From Gammaproteobacteria bacterium (GTDB taxonomy: Bacteria; Pseudomonadota; Gammaproteobacteria; Pseudomonadales; Cellvibrionaceae): a stretch of DNA of 64,000 bases. The notes beneath the pieces were generated by a model. The model made no database searches. It had not been told where the DNA came from and was given only the letters and a program-made list of their open reading frames with translations. Below are positions 32,456-41,051 of this stretch, piece by piece. Every line of letters starts with the position of its first letter. Position 1 is the stretch's first letter. Location: the NCBI GenBank assembly GCA_021151835.1, contig JAGKWO010000009.1:1-64000 (forward strand), in the 5' to 3' direction. Position numbers and translations under genes: made by a program.

Positions 32456-33910
32456 ATGCAGGGGTCCATTACTGCAGCCGCGGCGACGAGCAGTCGCCGT
32501 CGCGGCTATTTATATTCCGCTGCAATTGCGATTGCGGTATTGCTGGTATCGCTGGTTTATCTTGCGGTGGACCAGCGTTTCATCTATTTATTAATTTACG
32601 CCTGGTTTGGTGTGGCTTACGGAATTTTTTTGCAGTACGGCCGCTTTTGTATGGCATCTGCTATTCGCGATTTATTTGCGATTGGTGTCCCGCGCATGGC
32701 GGTGGGCGTGCTCATCGCGATTATTCTCTACGCGCTGATTTCCGCATTTATCCAGGATGCCGGCTTCAATAGTTTCCATGCACACCCGTTGGGGTGGCAT
32801 GTGTTGATTGGCGGCGCTATTTTTGGGTTGGGCATGGTGTTTAGCGGTGGCTGCGCATCCAGTTCACTTTATAAAACCGGTGAGGGAAATCTGGGCGGTG
32901 CATTGGTGTTGTTTTCCATTTCATTTTCGCAAGCCTGGTTTGTGAGTGCCGGCGGCTGGTTAAATGCAGTGGTACCCGGGACATGGACTACAGCGGCGGC
33001 TAATGCACAAATGCCGGAAGAGCTTACCGTTACCGATGGCTGGTTCGATCAATTTACCGCCGGTTATTTATGGGAATTGACCGGCACTACGGCGAGCACC
33101 TGGCTGGGTTGGGGTGAGAATCTTGCCAGTTATCTGATTGCCAATGCCGTGTTAATTGCGATTGTGCCGTCGTTGATATTGCTGCTGCTTTTGTATCGAT
33201 TCAATTACCGCAAAATTTTTGTTCGCCAGCATTCGGGTGAAAACGTTAAAACCATTACCCAACAAATTCGTTACGAACTGGCGGGTATCTGGTCCATGTT
33301 TATCCAATCGCGCAACACGGCGATTGCCGGTATTGGATTGGGCATTCTCGCCGGTTTGCATATGTTGCTCACCGGCGAATTGCGCGAGTACTACAATATT
33401 TTTAATTTCGGCGAGCTGCTCGCGCAAATGGGTTATACCGATGGTTTGTCAATCCAGGACAGCGTCTTTGATCCGGGTTATTGGTATATCACTACGCAAG
33501 AAGCGCAATGGGGCGGTTGGGTATTGGAAAAATTGGGCATCAATATGATGGATAATATTTTCTTCGGTTTGGAAAACGGTTTGCCTAACCCGCTCTTAAA
33601 TGCCCCGGGCATGATGTCCATCGGTATTATTCTGGGCGCGGCGATGCTCGCGAATATCACTGGCGAATTTAAATGGAAATGGCCCAATACTGAAACCGTG
33701 ATACTGGCAGTCGTTGGTGGTGCATTGATGGGCATTGGCTCGCGTATTGGCATGGGTTGTAACATCGGCGCCTTTTTTGCGACTGTGACCAATGGCGATA
33801 TTAGTGGTTGGGTATTTCTGGCAGGTATGGCGCTTGGTGGTTATGTTGCGGTGAAAGCCATTAAAGCCTGGATCGATTGGCAATTAGCGCGCAGCGGTGC
33901 TGATTTTTAA
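32456..33910 (+). CDS. yedE: YeeE/YedE-family transporter for sulfur or selenium species
   Basis: A 484-residue inner-membrane protein with about ten hydrophobic segments. Family cysteines are present: YGRFCMASAIRD (Cys65), FSGGCASSSLYKTGEG and RIGMGCNIGAFFA, the sites that pass thiosulfate in the TsuA/YeeE structure. Co-location with a TusA-like gene is a hallmark; longer YedE proteins have been tied to selenium metabolism in genome surveys. It follows the porin by 54 bp and precedes the TusA-like gene by 88 bp, so the porin and this transporter could carry the same anion across both membranes. Confidence 0.88.
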   Translation: MQGSITAAAATSSRRRGYLYSAAIAIAVLLVSLVYLAVDQRFIYLLIYAWFGVAYGIFLQYGRFCMASAIRDLFAIGVPRMAVGVLIAIILYALISAFIQDAGFNSFHAHPLGWHVLIGGAIFGLGMVFSGGCASSSLYKTGEGNLGGALVLFSISFSQAWFVSAGGWLNAVVPGTWTTAAANAQMPEELTVTDGWFDQFTAGYLWELTGTTASTWLGWGENLASYLIANAVLIAIVPSLILLLLLYRFNYRKIFVRQHSGENVKTITQQIRYELAGIWSMFIQSRNTAIAGIGLGILAGLHMLLTGELREYYNIFNFGELLAQMGYTDGLSIQDSVFDPGYWYITTQEAQWGGWVLEKLGINMMDNIFFGLENGLPNPLLNAPGMMSIGIILGAAMLANITGEFKWKWPNTETVILAVVGGALMGIGSRIGMGCNIGAFFATVTNGDISGWVFLAGMALGGYVAVKAIKAWIDWQLARSGADF

Positions 33911-33998
33911 TATACGCCAAATGCAGTTAATTATTTTATATTTGTATATTTTATATTTTCGTAATCGAAAAATTATGACAGAGATAAAGAGGTAAACC

Positions 33999-34271
33999 AT
34001 GGCTTTGAAATTAAAAGAAACAGTTGTATTTGAAGAAATAGAAGATGGTAATTTCAAACTGGATGTGCGCGGCTATGGGTGCCCGCACGTACAAATTTAT
34101 ACTGAAAAGGCACTGAAAAAAATCGACAGTGGCAAAGTGCTGACGGTGGTATTTGATAATCCATCCTCCGGTGAATCTATCACTTACTTATGTACTGCCA
34201 GTGGCGATGATTTATTTGTGCGCAATGAAGAGTCCGGGACATTTACCTGGTCAATTCGTAAAGCTGCATAG
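33999..34271 (+). CDS. TusA-like sulfur-carrier protein with variant motif
   Basis: A 90-residue cytoplasmic protein with the TusA/SirA fold: LDVRGYGCPHVQIYTEKALK then LTVVFDNPSSGESITYLC. The usual CPxP is CPHV here: the active Cys is kept but the second proline is replaced. A second Cys (YLC, residue 66) and an N-terminal extension are present. TusA proteins carry a persulfide (or selenide) on the motif Cys. AAGAGGTAAACC gives a strong ribosome site. It is probably the acceptor for the YeeE/YedE transporter just upstream. Confidence 0.88.
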   Translation: MALKLKETVVFEEIEDGNFKLDVRGYGCPHVQIYTEKALKKIDSGKVLTVVFDNPSSGESITYLCTASGDDLFVRNEESGTFTWSIRKAA

Positions 34272-34285
34272 GATTACAGTATTAG

Positions 34286-35599
34286 ATGAATTCCTCGCGC
34301 AAAATAATTCCGGCACTTGGCCTGGTAATTATGATCGTGGCAGCAGCGTTGTGGTGGTTTATTCCTTCGCAGTCGCTGCCTGCGCGCGTTGGTAAAAATG
34401 AAACTGTTATTAAAAAAGAAACGATTGAACAACATACTTCCGATTCTGCATCACTATCACCCCACAATTTACAACCACAGGATGCGGTGGATGCTTTTCT
34501 GGCACAACATTGGAAAGATCCTATTTCGCCACAAGGCAAGCCGCCTACACATTTTTCCGCACACGAAGCATCGCTCGCACCGGAAACCTGCGGCCAATGC
34601 CATGTGCAGCAATACCAGGATTGGCAACACAGTTTGCACAGCAAGACTATGGGGCCGGGAATTTTATGGCAATTGCGCTTAATGACCCAGGCGGATGGCA
34701 ATCAATGTATGAAATGCCACGCGCCACTCGCCGAACAAAAAGCATTGATTGCACAAGCGCAAGGTTGGCCCAATGCGCCGCAACAAAAACCACCTGCTTA
34801 CGTTCCTGCTGACCTTGGCCATCAAGGTTTGGTGTGTGCATCGTGTCACGTGCGCAAACACCAGCGTTTTGGACCGGAGCCATTAAAAGAAATGGCTGCA
34901 CAATTACCGCATGACGGATTTACCATTGCACCGGCATTTGAGGACAGCCGTTTTTGTGCAGCCTGCCATCAATTTCCGCAAGACGGGCCACGCACCAATA
35001 ATAAATTGCGCGAAGATACTTATGCGCAATGGCTGCAATCATCGTTCGCGAAAAATGGCCAGCAATGCCAATCCTGCCATATGCCGGATCGCAAACACCA
35101 ATGGAAAGGTATCCACGACCAGCACATGGTAATTGGGGCGTTAACTACCGAGCTGACCCGCACCGGCAATCAAATTTATGTTGATGTAATCAATAGCGGA
35201 GCAGGGCATTATTTCCCTACTTATATGGTGCCCAAAGTAATTGTGGAGTTACGTTATCGCGCAAAAAATAAAACTGAATTCAGTGTTATTGCAACCGATA
35301 CTATTGGCTGGAATGTGGATATTTCACTTGCACAGGAATTAGCGGATACGCGTATTCCCGCCGGCGCAAGGCGACGCCTTGGCGCAACCTTACCCACCGG
35401 CTTTGATCACAACGGTGTGGTGGATATTTATCTCCGTGTTAAACCGCGTGAGCACTATGAACGCACATTTTTATCAGTGCTTGAGCAGCGCGATAAGCTG
35501 GATGCAGAAACGCTGGCGCTATTGCAAACCGCTTATGACGAAGCTGTTCTCACCCACTATGAATTTACCCTGGCAACCTACTCTTTAACCGCACCCTAA
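34286..35599 (+). CDS. Membrane-anchored pentaheme c-type cytochrome
   Basis: A 437-residue protein. Residues 8-27 form an uncleaved or signal-anchor helix. Five CxxCH sites are seen: CGQCH (Cys102), CMKCH, CASCH, CAACH and CQSCH, in the first 270 residues. The C-terminal 160 residues are a beta-rich domain with NSGAGHYFPTYMVPKVIVEL and GARRRLGATLP, a layout found in multiheme cytochromes of metal- and selenite-reducing clusters (ExtK, ExtL or ExtM type; I cannot tell which). It starts 14 bp after the TusA-like gene and ends the cluster. Confidence 0.88.
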   Translation: MNSSRKIIPALGLVIMIVAAALWWFIPSQSLPARVGKNETVIKKETIEQHTSDSASLSPHNLQPQDAVDAFLAQHWKDPISPQGKPPTHFSAHEASLAPETCGQCHVQQYQDWQHSLHSKTMGPGILWQLRLMTQADGNQCMKCHAPLAEQKALIAQAQGWPNAPQQKPPAYVPADLGHQGLVCASCHVRKHQRFGPEPLKEMAAQLPHDGFTIAPAFEDSRFCAACHQFPQDGPRTNNKLREDTYAQWLQSSFAKNGQQCQSCHMPDRKHQWKGIHDQHMVIGALTTELTRTGNQIYVDVINSGAGHYFPTYMVPKVIVELRYRAKNKTEFSVIATDTIGWNVDISLAQELADTRIPAGARRRLGATLPTGFDHNGVVDIYLRVKPREHYERTFLSVLEQRDKLDAETLALLQTAYDEAVLTHYEFTLATYSLTAP

Positions 35600-35743
35600 T
35601 AATTTTCCTTCCATCCTCCTTTATCACCCTGTACTCCTGGTGGCAACGAAGCTTTAAAAATTCCACTTTGGCGCCCTTGTTGCTTGGTTAAGCTGGCTCT
35701 GCTGTTTGAGTTCCTTTTTCTGTGAATTAATCCGGAGGTAACT

Positions 35744-36400
35744 ATGAGAACAAGCACGCACTTTGGGCTTTCTGTGCACTATTTACATGTCATTTTGATC
35801 GGCCTGTTTGTAATTTTTTCCGGTAATGCAACGGCGGTGGCCATTGATTTTGATGACATTGATGTGTACCACGACCCTGAAGGGGGATGCTTTTGCGATC
35901 ATCCATTAACAACTGAATATCTGGATAAGGGGTTGTTGATTAGTGATGGTTATCTGGTTGGCGAAAAGCGCGCGGATGGAACCAATGATAATAGCCTTCT
36001 CGGAAGTTTGTTTCTTACGTTTACTTTTGTCGATAATTTTCCGACACAAGTCAGCATGATTATCAATGCAGTGTATGACCAGGCGGTATTTCTGGATGCC
36101 TATGGCAATAAGGGCTGGAGTGACCATAAAAAAACCTCTGGATATGCCGGGCCTTTTGACGACACACCTTATCGATCAAACCAACGCGTAACTTTTTATG
36201 CGGCTGAAGGGATTACCAATATTACCTTTGGTACTTTTTATGGGCTACGAGTGGGGCCCATCGTCGATAATTTGCATTATTCCTATTTAAAATTGCCGGA
36301 GCCGTCGCCAGCGCTGTTGTTATTGCCGTGTTTGTTATTGGCGATTACCCGGCGGCAAAAAACAATTCACGCTAGCTGTCGTGAAAGCAATGTTTCATAA
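35744..36400 (+). CDS. PEP-CTERM-like exported protein
   Basis: A 218-residue protein with a signal peptide (residues 1-32, cleavage near ATA-VA). The mature part is beta-rich and starts IDFDDIDVYHDPEGGCFCDH; the CFC motif is notable. The end LKLPEPSPALLLLPCLLLAI followed by TRRQK is a PEP-CTERM sorting signal (PEP, hydrophobic span, basic tail) for exosortase processing. CCGGAGGTAACT is a strong ribosome site. The exosortase is not in the window. Function unknown; it is probably surface-linked. Confidence 0.8.
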   Translation: MRTSTHFGLSVHYLHVILIGLFVIFSGNATAVAIDFDDIDVYHDPEGGCFCDHPLTTEYLDKGLLISDGYLVGEKRADGTNDNSLLGSLFLTFTFVDNFPTQVSMIINAVYDQAVFLDAYGNKGWSDHKKTSGYAGPFDDTPYRSNQRVTFYAAEGITNITFGTFYGLRVGPIVDNLHYSYLKLPEPSPALLLLPCLLLAITRRQKTIHASCRESNVS

Positions 36401-36422
36401 ATTTGTTAAGAAGGAGTTGATG

Positions 36423-37130
36423 ATGAAATTACTTCGCTATTTGACAATGAAAATGTTTTTACTGCTGTTGTTAATCCAGTCTTCTGCTGCCAATGCATTG
36501 TTATTGTTTACCTACACCAGCAATCCGCTTCCCTGGCAGGCATCCTATAACGAAGGTTATCCGGATGATCTGGGAAGTGATATTGCCCCTTCATTCACCT
36601 TAAGTTTTACCGCACCGGAACAAGATTGGACGTTAAAGAAAAGTACTAATTTTTTTATGGAAAACCCCAGTATTACACTAACGGATAATTATATCCTGGA
36701 GCAAATTGATATTCGTTCATTATCCTATGGACGAGTTACCCTTGATCAGAATGGAGCTGTTTCCGGGTGGAATTTAATTTTATTTCTCACTGAATATATT
36801 GCGCCGGGTGCAACGCCTTTTGAAAAATATTTATACCAGTTGGCATCTGAACGCATCGATATAGTGTCACGCTACGGCAGTAACACCTGTAATTGTGATT
36901 CATTTAAAAAGCATTTCTATCCTTTATATTATTTCCCTCGCAGCAATACCTATATGCGCCTGGCACAACAGGATCGTTTTTATGGCGATAGCAATAGCCC
37001 GGGCCAATGGACGATCAGCCACATCAATGTGTCTGAACCTCCGGCACTGGGGTTGATGGTAATTGGTTTGGGAAGCCTGTTTTTTTATCGCCGCCGGATG
37101 AATGCAAGGCAGCGTAAATCAATTACCTAA
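36423..37130 (+). CDS. PEP-CTERM-like exported protein
   Basis: A 235-residue protein. AAGGAG at 36411 points to ATG 36423 (or 36420), though the frame extends to 36381 inside the previous gene. A signal peptide ends near ANA-LL (about residue 25). It is beta-rich, with a SNTCNCDSF motif at about residue 160. The C-terminus SEPPALGLMVIGLGSLFFY plus RRRMNAR is a PEP-CTERM variant (EPPALGL). It is 20 bp behind a similar gene and probably co-transcribed. Confidence 0.78.
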   Translation: MKLLRYLTMKMFLLLLLIQSSAANALLLFTYTSNPLPWQASYNEGYPDDLGSDIAPSFTLSFTAPEQDWTLKKSTNFFMENPSITLTDNYILEQIDIRSLSYGRVTLDQNGAVSGWNLILFLTEYIAPGATPFEKYLYQLASERIDIVSRYGSNTCNCDSFKKHFYPLYYFPRSNTYMRLAQQDRFYGDSNSPGQWTISHINVSEPPALGLMVIGLGSLFFYRRRMNARQRKSIT

Positions 37131-37141
37131 AAACAGGGTTA

Positions 37142-38425
37142 TTAATAAAAAATAACGGTGAATATTTCCCGTGTGTGTGCAACGAGGTAAAGCAGGCAGC
37201 CGATGCTGCCACCGACAATAGTTCCGTTGATACGTATGTATTGCAGGTCTTTGCCAATGTTAAGTTCGATTTGGTGAGACATTTCTTGGCTATCCCAGCT
37301 TTTTACGGTGTCCCTGATATGTGTCGTCAGGAATTGTGCAAAATCAGGGGCCATTTTTTTTGCGGCATCTTCCATATGCTGATTCAATGAGTGGCGCAAG
37401 CTTTCATCTTCTGCCAGGGTTTTCCCTAACCATTGACCGGCGGCGGTGATTTTCTGGTGCAGTAACGAGTGTTCATCGACACAGTCGCGTTTTAACCAGT
37501 CTTTCAAATCGCGCCATAATCCGTTCATGTAAGTAGCAAAGGTTGCGTCATTTTTTAAATAACGTTTAATTTCTTCGGCTTTTGCAAAAAACTCGGGGTC
37601 ACTCTTTAATTTTTCGATGAACTCCGTGGTGTAATGATCAAATTTAATCCGGAGTGGATGTTCAGGATCATCATTGACTTCATTCAATAACCGGCTTGCT
37701 GCTTTAACCGCGATGTCGGCTCCGGTTTTGCCTACCCAACCTGATGGCAATAATTTTTCGGCAACCGGATGCTCTTCTTTGAGCCATTCAACAATGCCAT
37801 CGGCAATTAATGTTTGTGTGCCTTCCTCACTCAATAGCATGGCGAACTGGTTAATCCCTTCATTGAGCAATTGCTGGTGGCGTTTATCTTTGGTGAGCAC
37901 TTCCAACAGTGTGCCCGCAGAGGCTGATAAATCGATTTTATCCAGCATGGCGTGAATTGCACGGGTAATAAATTTTTGTACGGCCGTATCTTCAATAAAA
38001 TCGATGGTTCCCGCCGTGAACCTGACCAGCCAGCTTCCCAGTTTTTTAGTATTGTCACTTGCGGTTAGCCAATCGGCAGCTTTTTGCGCGGGATCATGCT
38101 TCTGGATTAACGCGACGAGTGAATCTACGTCCAGGAATTTATCGCGCACGAACAGCGCAAGGTTGTCTGCTATTTTCTCTTTATTTTTAGGAATAATTTC
38201 GGTATGTGCAGAGACGATGGGAATTGGCACGCGCTTGAATAATGCAACCACAGCAAACCAGTCAGCCAGGGCGCCAACCATAGCCGCTTCGGAAATGGCG
38301 CGAATCAGGCCTACCCACCAGGCATCAGCTGGCAGAAACAATGTAGTTAAAAATGTAAATGCGGCGAATAATAAAAAATAAAGTGCGAGGCGTTTGGATT
38401 TTCGTAATTCAATTTCTTTGGTCAT
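37142..38425 (-). CDS. DUF445-family membrane protein (YjiN-like)
   Basis: A 427-residue protein. I start at CAT 38425, where AAGGAG precedes by 9 bases. Two N-terminal transmembrane segments hold the DUF445 signature ISEAAMVGALADWFAVVALF then RVPIPIVSAHTEIIPKNKEK. A long helical coiled-coil body follows, and a C-terminal helix (YIRINGTIVGGSIGCLLYL) returns to the membrane. The family is widespread with no firm function. It is convergent with the PEP-CTERM genes and downstream of uxaC, with a terminator between. Confidence 0.9.
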   Translation of the reverse strand: MTKEIELRKSKRLALYFLLFAAFTFLTTLFLPADAWWVGLIRAISEAAMVGALADWFAVVALFKRVPIPIVSAHTEIIPKNKEKIADNLALFVRDKFLDVDSLVALIQKHDPAQKAADWLTASDNTKKLGSWLVRFTAGTIDFIEDTAVQKFITRAIHAMLDKIDLSASAGTLLEVLTKDKRHQQLLNEGINQFAMLLSEEGTQTLIADGIVEWLKEEHPVAEKLLPSGWVGKTGADIAVKAASRLLNEVNDDPEHPLRIKFDHYTTEFIEKLKSDPEFFAKAEEIKRYLKNDATFATYMNGLWRDLKDWLKRDCVDEHSLLHQKITAAGQWLGKTLAEDESLRHSLNQHMEDAAKKMAPDFAQFLTTHIRDTVKSWDSQEMSHQIELNIGKDLQYIRINGTIVGGSIGCLLYLVAHTREIFTVIFY

Positions 38426-38540
38426 TGAAGGCTCACTCCTTTTACTACAACTAAATGGATTGTGGCAGGGATCCGGTATATGCCACAAGCTCCCTATAAC
38501 CATAGACCAGGAGTAATAACAAGCATTCACTGAAAATAAT

Positions 38541-38562
38541 AAAGCCCGGCGAACCGGGCTTT
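38541..38562. terminator. Terminator downstream of uxaC
   Basis: AAAGCCCGG pairs with CCGGGCTTT around CGAA, with AT-rich flanks on both sides. It sits just after the uxaC stop on the minus strand. Confidence 0.8.
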
Positions 38563-38588
38563 AATATTTGCGAAATACGCGAGCGAGT

Positions 38589-40004
38589 TTATTCAGGCAC
38601 AACAAACGGAAAATAATTTTTCGCGTTATTGAAGCTGATATCCTGAATCATCTTGCCCACCATGTTGGTATCGTTTGGCACTAAACCTTTCGCCATGTCG
38701 CGGCCTAAAATTCCGCACAGAATGCGGCGGAAATATTCGTGGCGCGAATAACTCAGGAAGCTACGGCTATCGGTCAACATACCGACAAAACGGCTCAGCA
38801 GACCCAACTGGCTCAATGATTCGATCTGGCGAGTCATGCCGTCCATTTGGTCGAGGAACCACCAGCCGCTACCAAACTGGATTTTGCCCGCAACGGAACC
38901 ATCCTGGAAATTTCCGATCATGGTTCCAATGACTTCGTTGTCGCGTGGGTTCAGGTTATAAATAATGGTTTTGGCCAGTTTGTTCTGGTCATCCAGGCGG
39001 CCCAAAAATTTCGCCAGTGGTTTGGCATAATTGTGGTCACCGATAGAATCAAAACCGGTATCAGCCCCGAGGGTGCGATACAAGCGCGGATTATTATTGC
39101 GAATTGCGCCGATATGGAATTGTTGCACCCAACCTTTGGCGTGATCCTGCAACGCAAATTGCACCATCATTGCCGACTGGAATTTTTCAATTTCAATTGC
39201 ATCCAGTTCATTGTGATTGCGGATTTTGAGGAAAATCGTTTTGATTTCTTCATCGGTGTAATCCGCCGCGTAAACGGTTTCCAGGCCATGGTCCGATAAA
39301 CGGCAACCATTTGCGTGGAAATAATCGTGGCGAATATCCAGTGCGCGTATCAAATCATCAAAGGTATTGATGTTTACGTCGGCCGCAATCGCGAGGCGAT
39401 CCAGGTATTTGTTGTACGTTGATTCGCTTTCCACTGCCATGGCGCGGTCAGGGCGCCAGGTTGGCAGCATGGCAGACTTGAACGATTTATCTGCTGCAGC
39501 GGTTTTATGGTGTTGCAGATCATGGATGGGATCATCAGTGGTACATACTATTTTTACATTGGCTTGTTGCATTAAACCGCGTGCGCTGAATTCCGGCGTG
39601 GCCAGCAATTCATTGCATTGATCCCAGGTGCGTTTGGCATTGCTGCTGTCGAGTAAACGATCAGTAATTCCAAACGGCTTACGCAGCTCGAGGTGGGTCC
39701 AGTGGTACAGCGGATTGCGCAGGGTGTAAGGAACAGTCTCACACCATTTTTCAAATTTTTCCCAGTCGCTGGCGTTGCCAGTACAGTAGCGCTCATCCAC
39801 ACCGTTGGAGCGCATCGCGCGCCATTTGTAGTGATCACCGGCGAGCCAAACCTCGTAGAGATTGTTAAATTGTTTATTCTGGCCGACTTGTTCGGGGGGC
39901 AGGTGGCAGTGGTAATCAATGATCGGCAGGTGTTTGGCGTAGTCGTGAAACAGCACTTTCGCCTGTTCGGTATCGAGCAAAAAGTCGTCGTGGATAAAGC
40001 TCAT
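38589..40004 (-). CDS. uxaC: Glucuronate isomerase UxaC
   Basis: A 471-residue enzyme that interconverts D-glucuronate and D-fructuronate (or galacturonate and tagaturonate) in hexuronate breakdown. Motifs are IIDYHCHLPPEQVGQNKQF, WRAMRSNGVDERYCTGNA, HWTHLELRKPFGI, VCTTDDPIHDL and VGMLTDSRSFLSYSRHEYFR. Length matches the family (470). Start ATG 40004 with GAGGAATT upstream; a GTG two codons earlier is possible. No uxuB or kduD lies beside it, so the rest of the pathway is elsewhere. Confidence 0.96.
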   Translation of the reverse strand: MSFIHDDFLLDTEQAKVLFHDYAKHLPIIDYHCHLPPEQVGQNKQFNNLYEVWLAGDHYKWRAMRSNGVDERYCTGNASDWEKFEKWCETVPYTLRNPLYHWTHLELRKPFGITDRLLDSSNAKRTWDQCNELLATPEFSARGLMQQANVKIVCTTDDPIHDLQHHKTAAADKSFKSAMLPTWRPDRAMAVESESTYNKYLDRLAIAADVNINTFDDLIRALDIRHDYFHANGCRLSDHGLETVYAADYTDEEIKTIFLKIRNHNELDAIEIEKFQSAMMVQFALQDHAKGWVQQFHIGAIRNNNPRLYRTLGADTGFDSIGDHNYAKPLAKFLGRLDDQNKLAKTIIYNLNPRDNEVIGTMIGNFQDGSVAGKIQFGSGWWFLDQMDGMTRQIESLSQLGLLSRFVGMLTDSRSFLSYSRHEYFRRILCGILGRDMAKGLVPNDTNMVGKMIQDISFNNAKNYFPFVVPE

Positions 40005-40505
40005 TCTCACAATTCCTCAAGATATGCCGAAGCAACAGCGTTTCCCGTTGAGGCTGTGCGATGGCAAGAAAGTATTACGCTCAACGCATGTCCCGTCCTT
40101 CCGGCCATAAACAAAGCCTGGCCCGAAAAATAAACGGGCAACCTTTTGAAAGGGAGACTGGTTGAATGTTGTTATTCCATCGTGCACCGGCGTGCGGCCG
40201 CTACACGAAGAGATAAGTTTGACCGAGGATTGCCTGCCCAAAAGGCTCAATGGATGACCACACGAAAACCGTAACTATTGGGCGTGCCGCTATGTTGCAG
40301 CTTGGATACCAGTGTAACTGCTGGCTGGCAAAATACCAACAGCTAGCCACAGTGTTTTAATGCGACTATTACACTTCTTTAACCCGAATGTAACCGTTTA
40401 CAGTATAGTCGCGGGCGCCGCTAAACCGGTTAAGCAAAAGTGGATTCATCAGCTATAGTCAAAACAGGTTTTATCGCGATTATTGCTACCAAAACGGAGT
40501 CTGTT
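40005..40505. other. Intergenic region upstream of uxaC and the pentapeptide gene
   Basis: 500 bp between divergent genes. No protein-like frame. It contains a palindrome TAAACCGGTTA at 40422-40432, the kind of CG-centred site LacI-family sugar regulators bind, close to the pentapeptide gene. Promoters for both genes must lie here but are not clear. Confidence 0.4.
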
Positions 40506-40856
40506 ATGACCAAGCCGATTGTCCACACTAATCCGTATTACGAACTGTTACGTTCCGAGCGGGTGGCCGAGTTCAACCAGCGCAAGGCGCGCGGCGAAAT
40601 AAAAGACGGCATGTTGCGCGGCGGGGATTTTCGCGGCCTGGACTTGCGCGAACTGGATGCTAGTGGCCTGGATTTACGCGATGCTTATTTTCGCGGGGCC
40701 GATTTGCGTGGAGTCGATTTCCGTAATACCCAATTGGAGGGCGCGAGTTTTTGCCAGGCACATATTTCAGGGTGTTTTTTCCCGGCGGAATTGCCAGCGA
40801 CGGAATTGCGTTTATCGTTCGATTTGGGAATCCGTGTGCGCTATTTCAGTAAATAG
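40506..40856 (+). CDS. Pentapeptide-repeat protein
   Basis: A 116-residue soluble protein. I start at ATG 40506 (CGGAG upstream). Residues 46-85 hold about eight A(D/N)Lxx-type repeats: LRGGDFRGLDLRELDASGL and LDLRDAYFRGADLRGVDFRN. These form a right-handed quadrilateral beta-helix. Short versions have many or unknown roles; gyrase-protecting Qnr/MfpA types are longer, so that is unlikely. It is monocistronic. Confidence 0.88.
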   Translation: MTKPIVHTNPYYELLRSERVAEFNQRKARGEIKDGMLRGGDFRGLDLRELDASGLDLRDAYFRGADLRGVDFRNTQLEGASFCQAHISGCFFPAELPATELRLSFDLGIRVRYFSK

Positions 40857-41051
40857 GCACATGCCCATAGGTCCAACGGGCAGCAAGAAAAAATTATAAA
40901 AATTGCCAGTCATACATCAGCCGATTGATTGGTGAAAAATAGGCACGGTAAATTTCACAGTGCCATCAAAACACAATACCAGCGGTTATTAATATTTATA
41001 AAAAAGAGGTGAGCTCTTTACCTTTCACTTTAAAAAATCCGCGAGGGTAGA

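Noticed and set aside
40506..40856. Pentapeptide protein as a Qnr/MfpA-type gyrase protector
   Set aside because: Only about eight repeats in 116 residues, too short for the Qnr fold.
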